A stretch of 64,000 bases of DNA from Microvirga sp. 3-52 (lineage in GTDB: Bacteria > Pseudomonadota > Alphaproteobacteria > Rhizobiales > Beijerinckiaceae). How positions within the stretch are numbered: the first letter of the stretch is position 1; every line of letters starts with the position of its first letter. The stretch spans positions 21,148-85,147 of the forward strand of contig NZ_JAHAMK010000008.1 in assembly GCF_018383585.1 (NCBI RefSeq). Direction: 5' to 3'. Below are positions 23,863 through 33,808 of this stretch, piece by piece. Position numbers and translations under genes: made by a program. The notes beneath the pieces are model-generated. The model was not told the origin of the DNA, made no database searches, and worked only from the letters and a program-made list of their open reading frames with translations.

Positions 23863-26800
23863 ATGGCCGACGGTCATGGTGCACTCCGTAACATAACGCT
23901 CGACGACAAATACGATCTCTCCAAGGATCACGTCTTCATCACCGGCACGCAGGCCGTCATCCGCATGCTGCTGATGCAGCGCGAGCGGGATCGGCTCGCC
24001 GGCCTCAGCACGGCCGGTTTCGTCTCCGGCTATCGCGGCTCTCCCATCGGCGGTCTCGACCAGAATCTCTGGCGCGCCCGGAAATGGCTGGAAGCCTCCA
24101 ACATCGTGTTCCAGCCCGGCCTCAACGAGGAACTCGCCGCCACGGCGATCTGGGGCTCGCAGCAGGCTGAGGTTCGCGGCGACGGCAAGTATGACGGCGT
24201 GTTCGGCCTCTGGTACGGCAAGGGCCCCGGCGTCGACCGCTCGGGCGACGTGTTCCGCCACGCCAACATGGCAGGCTCCTCGAAGCACGGCGGCGTGCTG
24301 GCGCTGATGGGTGACGATCACACGGCGGAATCCTCCACCGTCGCCCACCAGTCTGAATTCCACTTCGTCGACGTGATGATGCCGATCCTGAACCCGGCGG
24401 GCGTTCAGGAGATCTTGGATTACGGTCTCTATGGCTATGCCATGAGCCGCTTCTGCGGCACCTGGGTCGCTTTCAAATGCGTGAAGGACAACATCGAGTC
24501 GACCGCTTCCGTCGACGCGTCGCTGGACCGCGTGAAGATCGTCTTGCCCGATGATTTCACGATGCCGCCGGGCGGCCTCAACATCCGCAACCGCGACGGC
24601 GTTCTCGATCAGGAGGCGCGGCTTCAGGATTTCAAGCGCGACGCCATGCTGGCCTTCGTGCGCGCCAACAATCTCAACCGCATCGTTCTCTCCGGCGGCC
24701 GCAATCCGAAGATCGGCATCATCACCGTCGGCAAGTCCTATCTGGACGTGCGTCAGGCCCTCGACGAGCTCGGCCTCGACGAGGTGAAGGCGAACGACAT
24801 GGGTCTGCGGCTCTACAAGGTCGCGTGCCCCTGGCCGCTCTCACAACGTGAGTTGGTGGACTTCGCGCGAGGCTTGGACAAGGTCATCGTGGTCGAGGAG
24901 AAGCGCTCTCTCATCGAGGTGCAGCTGCGCGAAGAGCTCTACGGCACCGCCAACCAGCCGCTCTGCATCGGCAAGAAGGACGAGGAGGGCCGCTGGCTCT
25001 TCCCCGTGAAGGGCGCGCTCGATCCTAACGACATCGCCATCGCCATCGGCGAGCGGCTGCTCTCCTATCACAACAACGACGACCTGCGCGGCCGCGTGGC
25101 GCGGCTTCGCCATGCGCAGGAGGTGCTGGCCACGACGGGCGACGTGGCAACCCGCGTGCCGCATTTCTGCTCCGGCTGTCCGCACAATTCCTCGACGAAG
25201 GTGCCGGAAGGCATGCGCGCCTATGCGGGCATCGGCTGCCATTACATGGTGCAGTGGATGGACCGCTCCACCGAGGGTTTCACGCAGATGGGCGGCGAGG
25301 GGGCGAACTGGATCGGCGAGGCGCCGTTCTCCAGACGCGGCCACGTGTTCCAGAATCTCGGCGACGGCACCTACAACCATTCGGGTGTCCTGGCCCTGCG
25401 CTGGGCGATCCATACCAAGACCAATGTCACCTACAAGATCCTCTTCAACGACGCGGTCGCCATGACCGGCGGGCAGAAGCACGAGGGCGGGCTCACCGTC
25501 GACATGATCGCCCGTCAGGTGCGCGAAGAGGGCGTCGAGCGCATCGCGCTGGTCACCGACGAGCCGCACAAATACCCCAGGGAGATTCGCTGGCCGGCAG
25601 GCATGACGATCCACCACCGCAGCGAGCTCGATGCCGTGCAGCGCCAGCTGGCGGAAGTTCCCGGCGTGACGGTGATGATCTACGATCAGACCTGCGCGTC
25701 CGAGAAGCGCCGCCGCCGCAAGCGGGGCGAGTTCCCGGATCCGGACAAGCGCGTCATCATCAACGATCTCGTCTGCGAGGCCTGCGGCGATTGCTCGGTG
25801 CAATCGAACTGCGTGGCCGTGCAGCCGGTGGAGACCGAGTTCGGCCGCAAGCGCCAGATCGATCAGTCGAACTGCAACAAGGACTTCTCCTGTGTCCAGG
25901 GCTTCTGCCCGTCCTTCGTGACGGTGCACGGGGCCAAGATCAAGAAGGCCGTCCCTGAGACCATCTCGACGGAAGGCGTGAGTCTCAAGCCGTTGCCCGA
26001 TCCGGCAATTCCCGCCATCGACCGCACCTTCAACGTGATCGTGACAGGTATCGGCGGCACGGGCGTCGTGACCATCGGGGCGATCCTCGGCATGGCGGCC
26101 CATCTCGAAGGCAAGGGCCTGGGCATGATCGACATGGCCGGCCTCGCCCAGAAGGGCGGCGCGGTCTACAGCCATGTACGGCTTGCCAACAGCCAGGACG
26201 ATATCCATGCCATCCGCGTGAGCGCGGAATCGGCCCATCTCGTGCTCGGCTGCGATCTCGTGGTGACGGGTACGAAGAAGGTGCTGGCCTCCGTGAAGGA
26301 GGGGCAGACGGCGCTCGTGGTCAACACGGCGGAGGTGATGCCGGGCGAGTTCACCCGCAATGCCGATTTCTCCCTGCCGACCGAACGTCTCAAGCGCGCG
26401 ATCAAGTCGGCTGCGGGTGCAGACGGCGTGTCCTTCGTCGATGCGACGGCGATTGCCACCGCACTTCTCGGCAATGCGATTGCGGCCAACATGTTCATGC
26501 TGGGCTATGCCTACCAGACCGGCCGCGTGCCGCTCTCGGGTGCTGCCATCGAGAAGGCGATCCAGCTCAACGGCGAGGCGGTGAAGATGAACCTCTCAGC
26601 CTTCGCCTGGGGCCGCCGGGCGGCCGCAGAGCCGGAGCTGATCGCCGCCATGATGAGCGAGCTCAAGGCGCCGACGGAATCGCGCAAGCTGTCGGAGACG
26701 CTCGATGAGGTGGTCGAGCGGCGCATGGCGTTCCTGTCCGAGTACCAGAGCAGGCGCTATGCCCGGCGCTACGGCAGCCTCGTCGAGCGCGTGCGCGCGG

Positions 26801-27363
26801 CAGAGGACAAGGCCGCTTCCGGCTCGACCGCGCTCACTGATGCGGTGGCGCGCTCGCTCTTCAAGCTCATGGCCTACAAGGACGAGTACGAGGTCGCGCG
26901 CCTCTACACGAACGGTCATTTCGAACGCCAAGTCGCCTCCGCCTTCGAGGGTGAGAACCTGACTTACGAGTTCCACATGGCGCCGCCGATCCTGGCGAAG
27001 AAAGATCCGGTCACGGGCCTTCCGCGCAAGACGAGCTTCGGGCCCTGGATGCTCAAAGTCATGGGCGTTCTGGCGAAGTTCAAGGCGCTGCGCGGCACGC
27101 CGCTCGATGTCTTCGGCTACACTCACGAGCGCCGCACCGAACGCCAGCTCGTCCGCGAGTTCGAAGGGGTGATCGAGGAGATCGTGGCGAGGCTCAATGC
27201 GGACAACCATGCGATGGCCGTCGGTCTTGCCGGCATCCCGCAGAAGATCCGCGGCTTCGGCCACGTGAAGGAGCGGAATCTGAAGGCGGCAAAAGCGGAG
27301 GAGGCCGATCTCCTGGCCAAGTTCCGCGCCAAGCCCCGGCCGCTGCCGATCGCAGCGGAGTGA
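23863..27363 (+). CDS. Indolepyruvate ferredoxin oxidoreductase, fused alpha/beta subunits
   Basis: An 1166-residue enzyme that oxidatively decarboxylates aryl-pyruvates from aromatic amino acids to acyl-CoA. The thiamine-diphosphate domains come first (GFVSGYRGSPIGGLDQ; CSGCPHNSSTKVPEG; FQNLGDGTYNHSG; ILFNDAVAMTGGQKHEGG). A Cys-rich Fe-S segment follows at about 640-690 (CEACGDCSVQSNC and SCVQGFCPS). The gamma-type domain starts at VTGIGGTGVVTIGAILGMAA, near residue 728. The chain is a natural fusion of IorA and IorB, the normal form in aerobic proteobacteria. AGGAGG precedes the start. A strong palindrome lies upstream. It converges on an aminotransferase that could supply the keto acid. 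Confidence 0.95.
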   Translation: MADGHGALRNITLDDKYDLSKDHVFITGTQAVIRMLLMQRERDRLAGLSTAGFVSGYRGSPIGGLDQNLWRARKWLEASNIVFQPGLNEELAATAIWGSQQAEVRGDGKYDGVFGLWYGKGPGVDRSGDVFRHANMAGSSKHGGVLALMGDDHTAESSTVAHQSEFHFVDVMMPILNPAGVQEILDYGLYGYAMSRFCGTWVAFKCVKDNIESTASVDASLDRVKIVLPDDFTMPPGGLNIRNRDGVLDQEARLQDFKRDAMLAFVRANNLNRIVLSGGRNPKIGIITVGKSYLDVRQALDELGLDEVKANDMGLRLYKVACPWPLSQRELVDFARGLDKVIVVEEKRSLIEVQLREELYGTANQPLCIGKKDEEGRWLFPVKGALDPNDIAIAIGERLLSYHNNDDLRGRVARLRHAQEVLATTGDVATRVPHFCSGCPHNSSTKVPEGMRAYAGIGCHYMVQWMDRSTEGFTQMGGEGANWIGEAPFSRRGHVFQNLGDGTYNHSGVLALRWAIHTKTNVTYKILFNDAVAMTGGQKHEGGLTVDMIARQVREEGVERIALVTDEPHKYPREIRWPAGMTIHHRSELDAVQRQLAEVPGVTVMIYDQTCASEKRRRRKRGEFPDPDKRVIINDLVCEACGDCSVQSNCVAVQPVETEFGRKRQIDQSNCNKDFSCVQGFCPSFVTVHGAKIKKAVPETISTEGVSLKPLPDPAIPAIDRTFNVIVTGIGGTGVVTIGAILGMAAHLEGKGLGMIDMAGLAQKGGAVYSHVRLANSQDDIHAIRVSAESAHLVLGCDLVVTGTKKVLASVKEGQTALVVNTAEVMPGEFTRNADFSLPTERLKRAIKSAAGADGVSFVDATAIATALLGNAIAANMFMLGYAYQTGRVPLSGAAIEKAIQLNGEAVKMNLSAFAWGRRAAAEPELIAAMMSELKAPTESRKLSETLDEVVERRMAFLSEYQSRRYARRYGSLVERVRAAEDKAASGSTALTDAVARSLFKLMAYKDEYEVARLYTNGHFERQVASAFEGENLTYEFHMAPPILAKKDPVTGLPRKTSFGPWMLKVMGVLAKFKALRGTPLDVFGYTHERRTERQLVREFEGVIEEIVARLNADNHAMAVGLAGIPQKIRGFGHVKERNLKAAKAEEADLLAKFRAKPRPLPIAAE

Positions 27364-27380
27364 CGGCTGAAACGCTTCTC

Positions 27381-27468
27381 GTCATGGCCGGGCTCGTCCC
27401 GGCCATCCCGATGCTGTGAGGTGCTGCGCTTTTCTTATCGGGATCACCGGCACAAGGCCGGTGATGAC
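27381..27468. repeat. Dispersed palindromic repeat, family 1, copy A
   Basis: An 88-bp element bounded by GTCAT and ATGAC. One end holds GGCCGGGCTCGTCCCGGCC and the other ACCGGCACAAGGCCGGT, each a hairpin, joined by a spacer with GAGGTGCTGCGC. It lies between two convergent genes. Copies B (34929-35012) and C (61573-61661) have the same parts in the other orientation. Confidence 0.85.
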
Positions 27469-27486
27469 GTGGAGTCGAGAGGCTCG

Positions 27487-28692
27487 TCAGCCCCGTGCCT
27501 GTGTCGCCTCGACAAAGCTCTTCGCGACCTTCGGCACGTTCGCCTCGTTGAGCCCCGCTACGCACATGCGGCCTGATCCCACGAGGTAGACGCCATCGCG
27601 CTCGCGCATGACGTCGACCTGCTGCGCGCTCAGCCCCGTGTAGCTGAACATGCCGCGCTGATTGAGCAGGAATCCCACATCGACCTCGTTCGACAGGGCG
27701 CGGATCTGCTCGGCGAGCAGCTTGCGCATGGAATCCATGCGTGTGCGCATGGTCTCGACCTCGCCGACCCATTGCGCGCGCAGATCGTCGTTTCCGAGCA
27801 CGGTGGCCACGAGAAGTCCACCGGTCATCGGAGGACTCGAATAGCTGCGGCGCACGGCCAGCTTCAATTGCCCGAGCACGCGCTCGGCCTCGTCCGCATC
27901 GCGGCAGACGACGCTCAGGCCGCCGCAGCGCTCGCCGTAGAGCGAGAAATTCTTCGAGAACGAATTGACCACGAGGCAGCTGGCACGTTCCGCATAGCGG
28001 CGTACGAAGGCGGCATCCTCGTCGAGGCTGGTGCCGAAGCCCTGATAGGCCATGTCGAACACGACGATGTGGCGCTTGGCAATAAGCATGTCGGTGACGG
28101 CGGCCTGCTGGCGCTCGTCGAGATCGATGCCGGTCGGGTTGTGGCAGACGGGCTGGAGCACGACGATGGAGCCGTTCTCCGCCGCCTCGAGCGCCTTGAC
28201 CATGCCGTCGAAATCCACCGACCGGTTGGTGCGATTCCAATAGGGATAGGTCGTGGTCTCGAAGCCCGCCCGCTGGAACAGCCCGTGATGGTTCTCCCAG
28301 GTCGGATCGCTGACGAGAACGGTCCGGCCGGGGCAGTGCTTGGCCAGGAAGTCGGCCGCGATGCCCACTGCACCCGTGCCGCCGAGGGTCTGGATCGTGG
28401 CAACGCGCTTTTCGGCCAACGCCGGATGCTTGTCGCCGAAGACGAGCTTCTGCACGCCTTCGCGGTAGAGCGCGTGGCCTTCCATGGGCAGATAGGGCCG
28501 TTCCGCGAAACCGCTCCGCTCGTAGGCGGCCATCACCGCGCCGAGCACCGGGATGCGGCCCTTCTCGTCCGTATAGACGCCGATGCTGAGATTGACCTTC
28601 TCGGACCTGGGATCGGCCTTGAAGCTGTCGTTGAGGGAGAGGATAGGGTCGCCGGCGAACGCCTCGACCTGTCCGAACAGGGGTTCCGTCAT
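27487..28692 (-). CDS. Aspartate/aromatic amino acid aminotransferase
   Basis: A 401-residue class I aminotransferase of the AspC/TyrB type. The PLP lysine is K247 (VNSFSKNFSLYGERCG); HNPTGID is the substrate loop; VFDMAYQGFG holds the cofactor aspartate; GSGRMCVAGLN carries the C-terminal arginine that binds the substrate carboxylate. It swaps the amino group between aspartate or aromatic amino acids and 2-oxoglutarate. ATG 28692 follows TTGGAGAT; an ATG four codons upstream lacks that site. Convergent with the indolepyruvate oxidoreductase gene, which would use the keto acids it makes. Confidence 0.92.
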   Translation of the reverse strand: MTEPLFGQVEAFAGDPILSLNDSFKADPRSEKVNLSIGVYTDEKGRIPVLGAVMAAYERSGFAERPYLPMEGHALYREGVQKLVFGDKHPALAEKRVATIQTLGGTGAVGIAADFLAKHCPGRTVLVSDPTWENHHGLFQRAGFETTTYPYWNRTNRSVDFDGMVKALEAAENGSIVVLQPVCHNPTGIDLDERQQAAVTDMLIAKRHIVVFDMAYQGFGTSLDEDAAFVRRYAERASCLVVNSFSKNFSLYGERCGGLSVVCRDADEAERVLGQLKLAVRRSYSSPPMTGGLLVATVLGNDDLRAQWVGEVETMRTRMDSMRKLLAEQIRALSNEVDVGFLLNQRGMFSYTGLSAQQVDVMRERDGVYLVGSGRMCVAGLNEANVPKVAKSFVEATQARG

Positions 28693-28795
28693 GCTGATCT
28701 CCAAGACCGTCGCGGCAGCCGGTTCGCAGCTGCATCGTTCATGCCGCGAGACCTAGCCCCTCCGATGCCCTCTCGGCAAGGTTCTTCATGGAAAC

Positions 28796-29503
28796 TCAGG
28801 GTTCCAATCGCCAGTCCACCGGCTCCAGCCCCTTTTCGGCCAGCCAAGCATTGGCGCGGCTGAAGGGGCGGGTTCCCCTAAAGTCGTTGAGCCGGTTGAG
28901 CGGGGAGGGATGGCCCGCCTCGATCACGAGGTGCTTCGTCCGGTCCACCAGCGCCGCCCGCTTGCGGGCCGGACCGCCCCAGAGCAGAAAAACCACGGCG
29001 GGCTGCTGCGCCGAGATGGCCGCAATGGCCTGATCGACCAGGGCCGACCAGCCGAACTTCATATGCGCTCCCGATTGTCCGGCTTCGACCGTGAGCGAGG
29101 TGTTGATGAGCAGCACGCCCTGTTTCGCCCATTTCGACAGATCGCCCGATTTCGGCATCGGCACGCTCAGATCCTCCGCCATCTCGGCCAGGATCGTGCG
29201 CAGCGAGGCCGGCAGCCGCCGGGCGCCGCGATAGGAGAAGGCAAGACCATGGGAATCGCCCGGGGTCGGATAGGGATCCTGGCCGAGGACCACCACCTTG
29301 ACCGTGTCGAGAGGCGTCAGGGAAATGCTGGTGAACACGGCCTCGGGCGGAGGGAGGACTTGCGCCCCCGAGGCAACGACCGCATCGACCTTGGCGGCCA
29401 CGGCCTCGGCGCTTCCATCCTGGAAAAAAGGCAGCCTCAGCCACCCGGCGGCCTGAGGCTTGGCACGGAATTCGGCGAGGGCTTGGCTGATGGGTCCGGT
29501 CAT
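28796..29503 (-). CDS. ung: Uracil-DNA glycosylase
   Basis: A 235-residue family-1 uracil-DNA glycosylase that removes uracil from DNA. The catalytic motif GQDPYPTPGDSHGLAFS (D76) has a proline where E. coli Ung has the histidine of GQDPYH. The LLINTSLTVEAGQSGAH, FLLWGG and HPSPLNRL motifs follow in order. The start is uncertain: ATG 29503 fits the conserved N-terminus, and a GTG at 29530 would add nine residues. Neither has a clear ribosome binding site. Confidence 0.93.
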   Translation of the reverse strand: MTGPISQALAEFRAKPQAAGWLRLPFFQDGSAEAVAAKVDAVVASGAQVLPPPEAVFTSISLTPLDTVKVVVLGQDPYPTPGDSHGLAFSYRGARRLPASLRTILAEMAEDLSVPMPKSGDLSKWAKQGVLLINTSLTVEAGQSGAHMKFGWSALVDQAIAAISAQQPAVVFLLWGGPARKRAALVDRTKHLVIEAGHPSPLNRLNDFRGTRPFSRANAWLAEKGLEPVDWRLEP

Positions 29504-29702
29504 TGGAAAGACGCGTCTTTCTGTTGGCACAGGCTCTGTTGCTGCGCCGGCAAGAGGGGGCGGCGGTCACTGATGAAAAGGACATCAGAACTGCTGCGGA
29601 TCTGGGCTCAGTGGCCGTCGACAGGATGTTACTTCTGTGACACGTTGCCGGTCTAGGTTCCATGGACTCTACCCATGGTTCCAACCTGCTACGAGGACTT
29701 TC

Positions 29703-31214
29703 ATGATGTTTCAGAGCCGCCCTTCCGCTGCGTTTCGCGCCGGGTTTCTCGGATTGTCCATGCTTCTGTCGGGCACCGCCCTGGCGCAGGAGGCCGTGAC
29801 CATCCGCTTCGTCCAAACCAACGACATCGACCGCATGAGCGCCGAAAAGGGTCGCGGCGGCTTCGCCAGGCTGGCCACCGTCATCAAGGAGGAGAAGGCG
29901 AAGGGCAATGCCTTCTTTATCCATGCCGGCGACACCATCTCGCCCTCCCTCCTGTCGGGCTTCGACAAGGGTGCCCACATCATCGACATCCTGAACCGCA
30001 TGGGCGTCGATGCCATGGCGCCCGGCAACCACGAATTCGATCTCGGCGACGCCGCCTTCCGCGCCCGCATGGCCGAGGCCAAGTTCGACGTGCTCGCCAC
30101 CAATATCGTCGACGGGAACGGCCTGCCGGCCAACACGAAGCCCGACAAGATGGTCGAGGTACAGGGCGTGAAGATCGGCTTCTTCGGCCTCACGACCGAG
30201 GACACCCCGATCGCATCAAGCCCCGGAACCATCAAGTTCTCCTCCACCATCGACACGGCGCGTGCCAAGGCCAAGGAGCTGCGCGAGAAGGGCGCCGACA
30301 TCGTCGTCGCCGTCGCCCATACGCCGCTCGAAGTCGACATGATCATCGCCCGCTCGGCCGGTGTGGACCTGATCATCGGCGGCCATGACGAGCATCTGCT
30401 GGCCTTCTACGACGGCAAGGTCGCCCTGACGGAATCGGAGTCCCAGGGCAACTACGTTGTCGTGACGGAACTCGCCGTGACGAAGGCGACGAAGGACGGC
30501 AAGACCACCGTCGCATGGACACCGAGCTTCCGCCTCGTCGACAGCGCCACCGTCAAGCCCGATCCGGAGATCGAGGCCGTGGTGAAGGGCTACGAGGACA
30601 AGCTCTCCAAGGAGCTGGACGTGGAAATCGGCGTGACGGAGACGCCCCTCGACAGCCGCCGCGCCACCGTGCGCGGAGGCGAGGCCGCCATGGGCAACCT
30701 CGTGGCCGATGCGCTGAGAGCCTCGGTCGGCGCCGACGTAGCCATCACCAATGGCGGCGGTCTGCGTGCCGACAAGCAGTACGAGGCCGGTCAGAAGCTG
30801 ACCCGCCGCAACATCCTGGCCGAAATGCCCTTCGGCAACACCACCGTGCTGCTCGAGGTCACCGGCGCCCAGATCAAGGCTGCGCTCGAGAACGGCGTCA
30901 GTCAGGTTCGCGAGCTCGGCGGCCGCTTCCCGCAGGTCTCCGGCATCGTGGCGGAGATCGATGTGAAGGAGCCGGTCGGCAGCCGCGTGAAGTCGGTCAA
31001 GATCAACGGCCAGCCGCTCGATCCGGCCAAGACCTACAAGCTTGCCACCAACGACTTCATGGCCCGCGGCGGCGACGGGTACCGCGTCTTCACCGAGGCC
31101 AAGTCGCTCGTCGACGTATCCGCCAGTCAGCTCATGGCGACCCAGGTCATCGACTACATCGCCAAGGCCGGCAAGGTGGCGCCGAAGGTCGAGGGCCGCG
31201 TCGTCCTGCGCTGA
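29703..31214 (+). CDS. Periplasmic 5'-nucleotidase (UshA-like)
   Basis: A 503-residue exported phosphoesterase. A Sec signal peptide (FRAGFLGLSMLLSGTALA-QEA) is followed by the calcineurin-like metal-binding domain: VQTNDIDRM, FIHAGDTISPS, MAPGNHEFDLGD, VVAVAHTPLEVD and IIGGHDEH. The C-terminal nucleotidase domain (from about residue 320) has NLVADALRAS, ITNGGGLRADK and NDFMARGGDGY, which form the substrate pocket. It strips phosphate from nucleotides in the periplasm for phosphate and nucleoside salvage. The first metal motif reads QTNDID instead of the common TNDxHG. GAGGA precedes the start. A terminator follows. Confidence 0.92.
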   Translation: MMFQSRPSAAFRAGFLGLSMLLSGTALAQEAVTIRFVQTNDIDRMSAEKGRGGFARLATVIKEEKAKGNAFFIHAGDTISPSLLSGFDKGAHIIDILNRMGVDAMAPGNHEFDLGDAAFRARMAEAKFDVLATNIVDGNGLPANTKPDKMVEVQGVKIGFFGLTTEDTPIASSPGTIKFSSTIDTARAKAKELREKGADIVVAVAHTPLEVDMIIARSAGVDLIIGGHDEHLLAFYDGKVALTESESQGNYVVVTELAVTKATKDGKTTVAWTPSFRLVDSATVKPDPEIEAVVKGYEDKLSKELDVEIGVTETPLDSRRATVRGGEAAMGNLVADALRASVGADVAITNGGGLRADKQYEAGQKLTRRNILAEMPFGNTTVLLEVTGAQIKAALENGVSQVRELGGRFPQVSGIVAEIDVKEPVGSRVKSVKINGQPLDPAKTYKLATNDFMARGGDGYRVFTEAKSLVDVSASQLMATQVIDYIAKAGKVAPKVEGRVVLR

Positions 31215-31249
31215 CCCGACCGACACCTTCTCTTCTTTCTCTCTTCTTT

Positions 31250-31281
31250 GCGCCGGGGCTCTCACGAGCTCCGGCGTTTTT
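31250..31281 (+). terminator. Intrinsic terminator after the 5'-nucleotidase gene
   Basis: CGCCGGGGCTC (31251-31261) pairs with GAGCTCCGGCG (31266-31276), loop TCAC, then TTTTT. It lies 36 bp after the stop. Confidence 0.85.
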
Positions 31282-31459
31282 CATAGAGCGATGTTGCGGA
31301 CGTGACGTTCGGGCGCACTTTTTTACCCATCCGCAACGCGATAGTTCGCCTGCCTCTGGTGAATAGGGCATCGAGGCGTAAATTCCCTCTCCATCAAAGG
31401 CGCTTGCTGTGCCATTCTGACCGCGCAACGGCGAATCTCCCACTCAAAAGCGATCTCCC

Positions 31460-33667
31460 TTGCAGTATTATACGCGACCTGAATCGATCAGCCTGTCACA
31501 GAAGCGGCGTCGCCGTTCCCTCGCGCGCGGCCGGCTGACCCTGTTCATGGGCCTGTTCGGCGTGGCGTTCATTCTTCTGACCTTCGGCTACATTGCCTGG
31601 GAGCAGCGCAACCGCCTGATCCAGCGCAATGAGGATGACCTGAGAAATGCGGCCTTCTTCCTGGCCGATCATACGGCCAGGCTTCTGGAGGTCACCGACC
31701 TGACCTTGAAACAGGCCGCTGCCCTGATGCAGGGGCAGAGCTGGGACCAGATCGAAGCCTCCAAGCCCCTCTGGCAGCAGCTTCATGCCACCCAGGAGGC
31801 GCTGCCTTTCATCGAGGATGTCTGGCTCAACGATCAGAGCGGACGTCTGCGCCTCACATCGGAACGGTTCCCAACACCGTCATCGAACGTTTCCGGGCGT
31901 GATGCCTTCAGCGCTCACGTGACGGGAGACCACGGACTGTTTGTCGGCGAGCCGATCCTCGGGCAGGTGACAAAGACCCCGACCTTCATGATCAGCCGTC
32001 GCCTCAAGGATGGAGGCGCGGAATTCGGCGGCATCGCAGCGGTCACCGTCTCCCTGTCCTATTTCTACGATTACTGGTCGAAGATTCGACTGCCGAAAGG
32101 CAGCCGGGTCGCTCTCATGCGCGCGCCCGATGCAACGGTCATCGCGCAATATCCCCCACCGCCCGATCACCTCTCCTTCGCACCCATCGACAAGTCGGCT
32201 TTCGACACGGCGCTCGGCTCAGCCTCGCGGTCCGGCCTCTACTCCTTCATCAGCACGGGTCAGGAGCGGGTCGGAGCCTATCGTCAGGTCGGCGCGATGC
32301 CGCTCTATATCAGCGTCAGCATGCCGGAAGATGCCTATTGGACGCCCTGGTACGTCCAGACGCGGCTCTATGGCGCCTTCGCCCTGATAGCTCTCCTGGC
32401 CCTGCTCGCGCTGACGGCGCTGGCCTCCGATCAGTTCCACGAACAGGCTGCCAATGCGGCCCTGCTTGAGCGGCAGGTGGCGCTGCGGACGAGCGAGCTG
32501 CGCACGGAGACCGCAGCGCTGGAAATTCTCAACCGCACGGGCAGCGTCCTTGCGGCCGAGCTCGACCTCGACCGCATCATCGAGAGCGTTGTCGACGCCG
32601 GGATCGAGCTGACGGAAGCGCAGTTCGGAGCCTTCTTCTGCGGCGCATCCCAGGGCGGGAAAGAGCATTACGGGAAATTCGAGCCCGCAACTCTCGGCGA
32701 CAGTTTCGCCGCCCTGGATGTCCGGGACATCTGCGCCCCGGCTTTTCAGGAAGGCAAGACGGTCCGCCTGGACAATATTGCCGTCGAGCAGGGACACGAC
32801 GGGACGCCCTTTACGCTGGATTCCACGTCGGACACGCCCGTGATCCGCAGCATCCTGGCCGTTCCCGTGCTCCTGCGGACCGGAGAGACACACGGCATCC
32901 TCGTTTTCGGGCACGAAAGGGCGGGAATGTTCAACCGACGCTCCGAGCGCCTGCTGGCGGGCCTGACGGCCCAGGCGGCCATCACGCTCGAGAACAGCCG
33001 CCTCTACAGCAATGCACAGAGCGAGATCGAGGAGCGCAAGCAGGCCCAGACCCGCCAATCCCTGCTGATCCGCGAATTGCACCACCGGGTGAAGAATACG
33101 CTGGCCACCGTCCAGGCGGTGGTGGGCGCGACGGCGCGCTCTGCGCTCAGCATCGACGATTTCTATCAGGCGTTCGTCGGGCGCATCATCTCGCTCGCCA
33201 ACACGCATTCCCTGCTGACCGAGGCCGTGTGGCAGACCGCATCCCTGCGCGAGATCCTGGAAAAGGAACTGCGGCCCTACAATGATGCCAGGGGGGAGAG
33301 GATCATTCTCAACGGTCCAGCCGTGGACCTGCCCTCCGAAGCGGCCGTGCCCATCGGCATGGCGATCCACGAATTGACGACCAATGCCGCCAAATACGGT
33401 GCCCTCTCAATCCCTGGCGGCAAGGTCGCCATATCCTGGGAGGCCGAGCCGGCAGATGACGGAACGCGGTTGAAGCTGACCTGGGAGGAGCGGGCAGGGC
33501 CCGCCGTCTCTGCTCCCACACGCCAGGGTTTCGGCTCGCGCCTGCTCCACCGGGTGCTGGCCACCCAGCTCAACGCCAAAGTCGACACCGACTTCCATCC
33601 GACGGGATTGCGCGTTGCCATCGATGCCGTGCTCAAGCAGGCGCGCTTCCCGGAGATGGGCGTCTGA
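31460..33667 (+). CDS. HWE-family sensor histidine kinase with Cache-like and GAF domains
   Basis: A 735-residue membrane sensor kinase. Order: helix 1 (about 26-46), periplasmic Cache-like region (47-300), helix 2 (303-322), coiled-coil, GAF domain (about 355-515), then an HWE kinase core. The phosphoacceptor is His 542 in RELHHRVKNTLATVQAVV; IHELTTNAAKYGAL is the N-box; KLTWEERAGP carries the Trp-x-Glu that names the family; GFGSRLL is the G-box. HWE kinases in Rhizobiales often act in the general stress pathway or light/chemical sensing. No response regulator is adjacent. The start is a TTG with no clear ribosome binding site, so it may lie elsewhere. Confidence 0.88.
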   Translation: MQYYTRPESISLSQKRRRRSLARGRLTLFMGLFGVAFILLTFGYIAWEQRNRLIQRNEDDLRNAAFFLADHTARLLEVTDLTLKQAAALMQGQSWDQIEASKPLWQQLHATQEALPFIEDVWLNDQSGRLRLTSERFPTPSSNVSGRDAFSAHVTGDHGLFVGEPILGQVTKTPTFMISRRLKDGGAEFGGIAAVTVSLSYFYDYWSKIRLPKGSRVALMRAPDATVIAQYPPPPDHLSFAPIDKSAFDTALGSASRSGLYSFISTGQERVGAYRQVGAMPLYISVSMPEDAYWTPWYVQTRLYGAFALIALLALLALTALASDQFHEQAANAALLERQVALRTSELRTETAALEILNRTGSVLAAELDLDRIIESVVDAGIELTEAQFGAFFCGASQGGKEHYGKFEPATLGDSFAALDVRDICAPAFQEGKTVRLDNIAVEQGHDGTPFTLDSTSDTPVIRSILAVPVLLRTGETHGILVFGHERAGMFNRRSERLLAGLTAQAAITLENSRLYSNAQSEIEERKQAQTRQSLLIRELHHRVKNTLATVQAVVGATARSALSIDDFYQAFVGRIISLANTHSLLTEAVWQTASLREILEKELRPYNDARGERIILNGPAVDLPSEAAVPIGMAIHELTTNAAKYGALSIPGGKVAISWEAEPADDGTRLKLTWEERAGPAVSAPTRQGFGSRLLHRVLATQLNAKVDTDFHPTGLRVAIDAVLKQARFPEMGV

Positions 33668-33808
33668 CCCGCTTTCGCGCAAGACCGGTCATAGGCAGTC
33701 CCGACGATGCGGTGAGGCGTCCTGTTGGCGGAACCGCCTGAAAATCCTATCTAGGGCGGCATGAAGAGCGGGATTCGGTCCCCGAATCCTGCGGCCAAGG
33801 GGCTTTTG

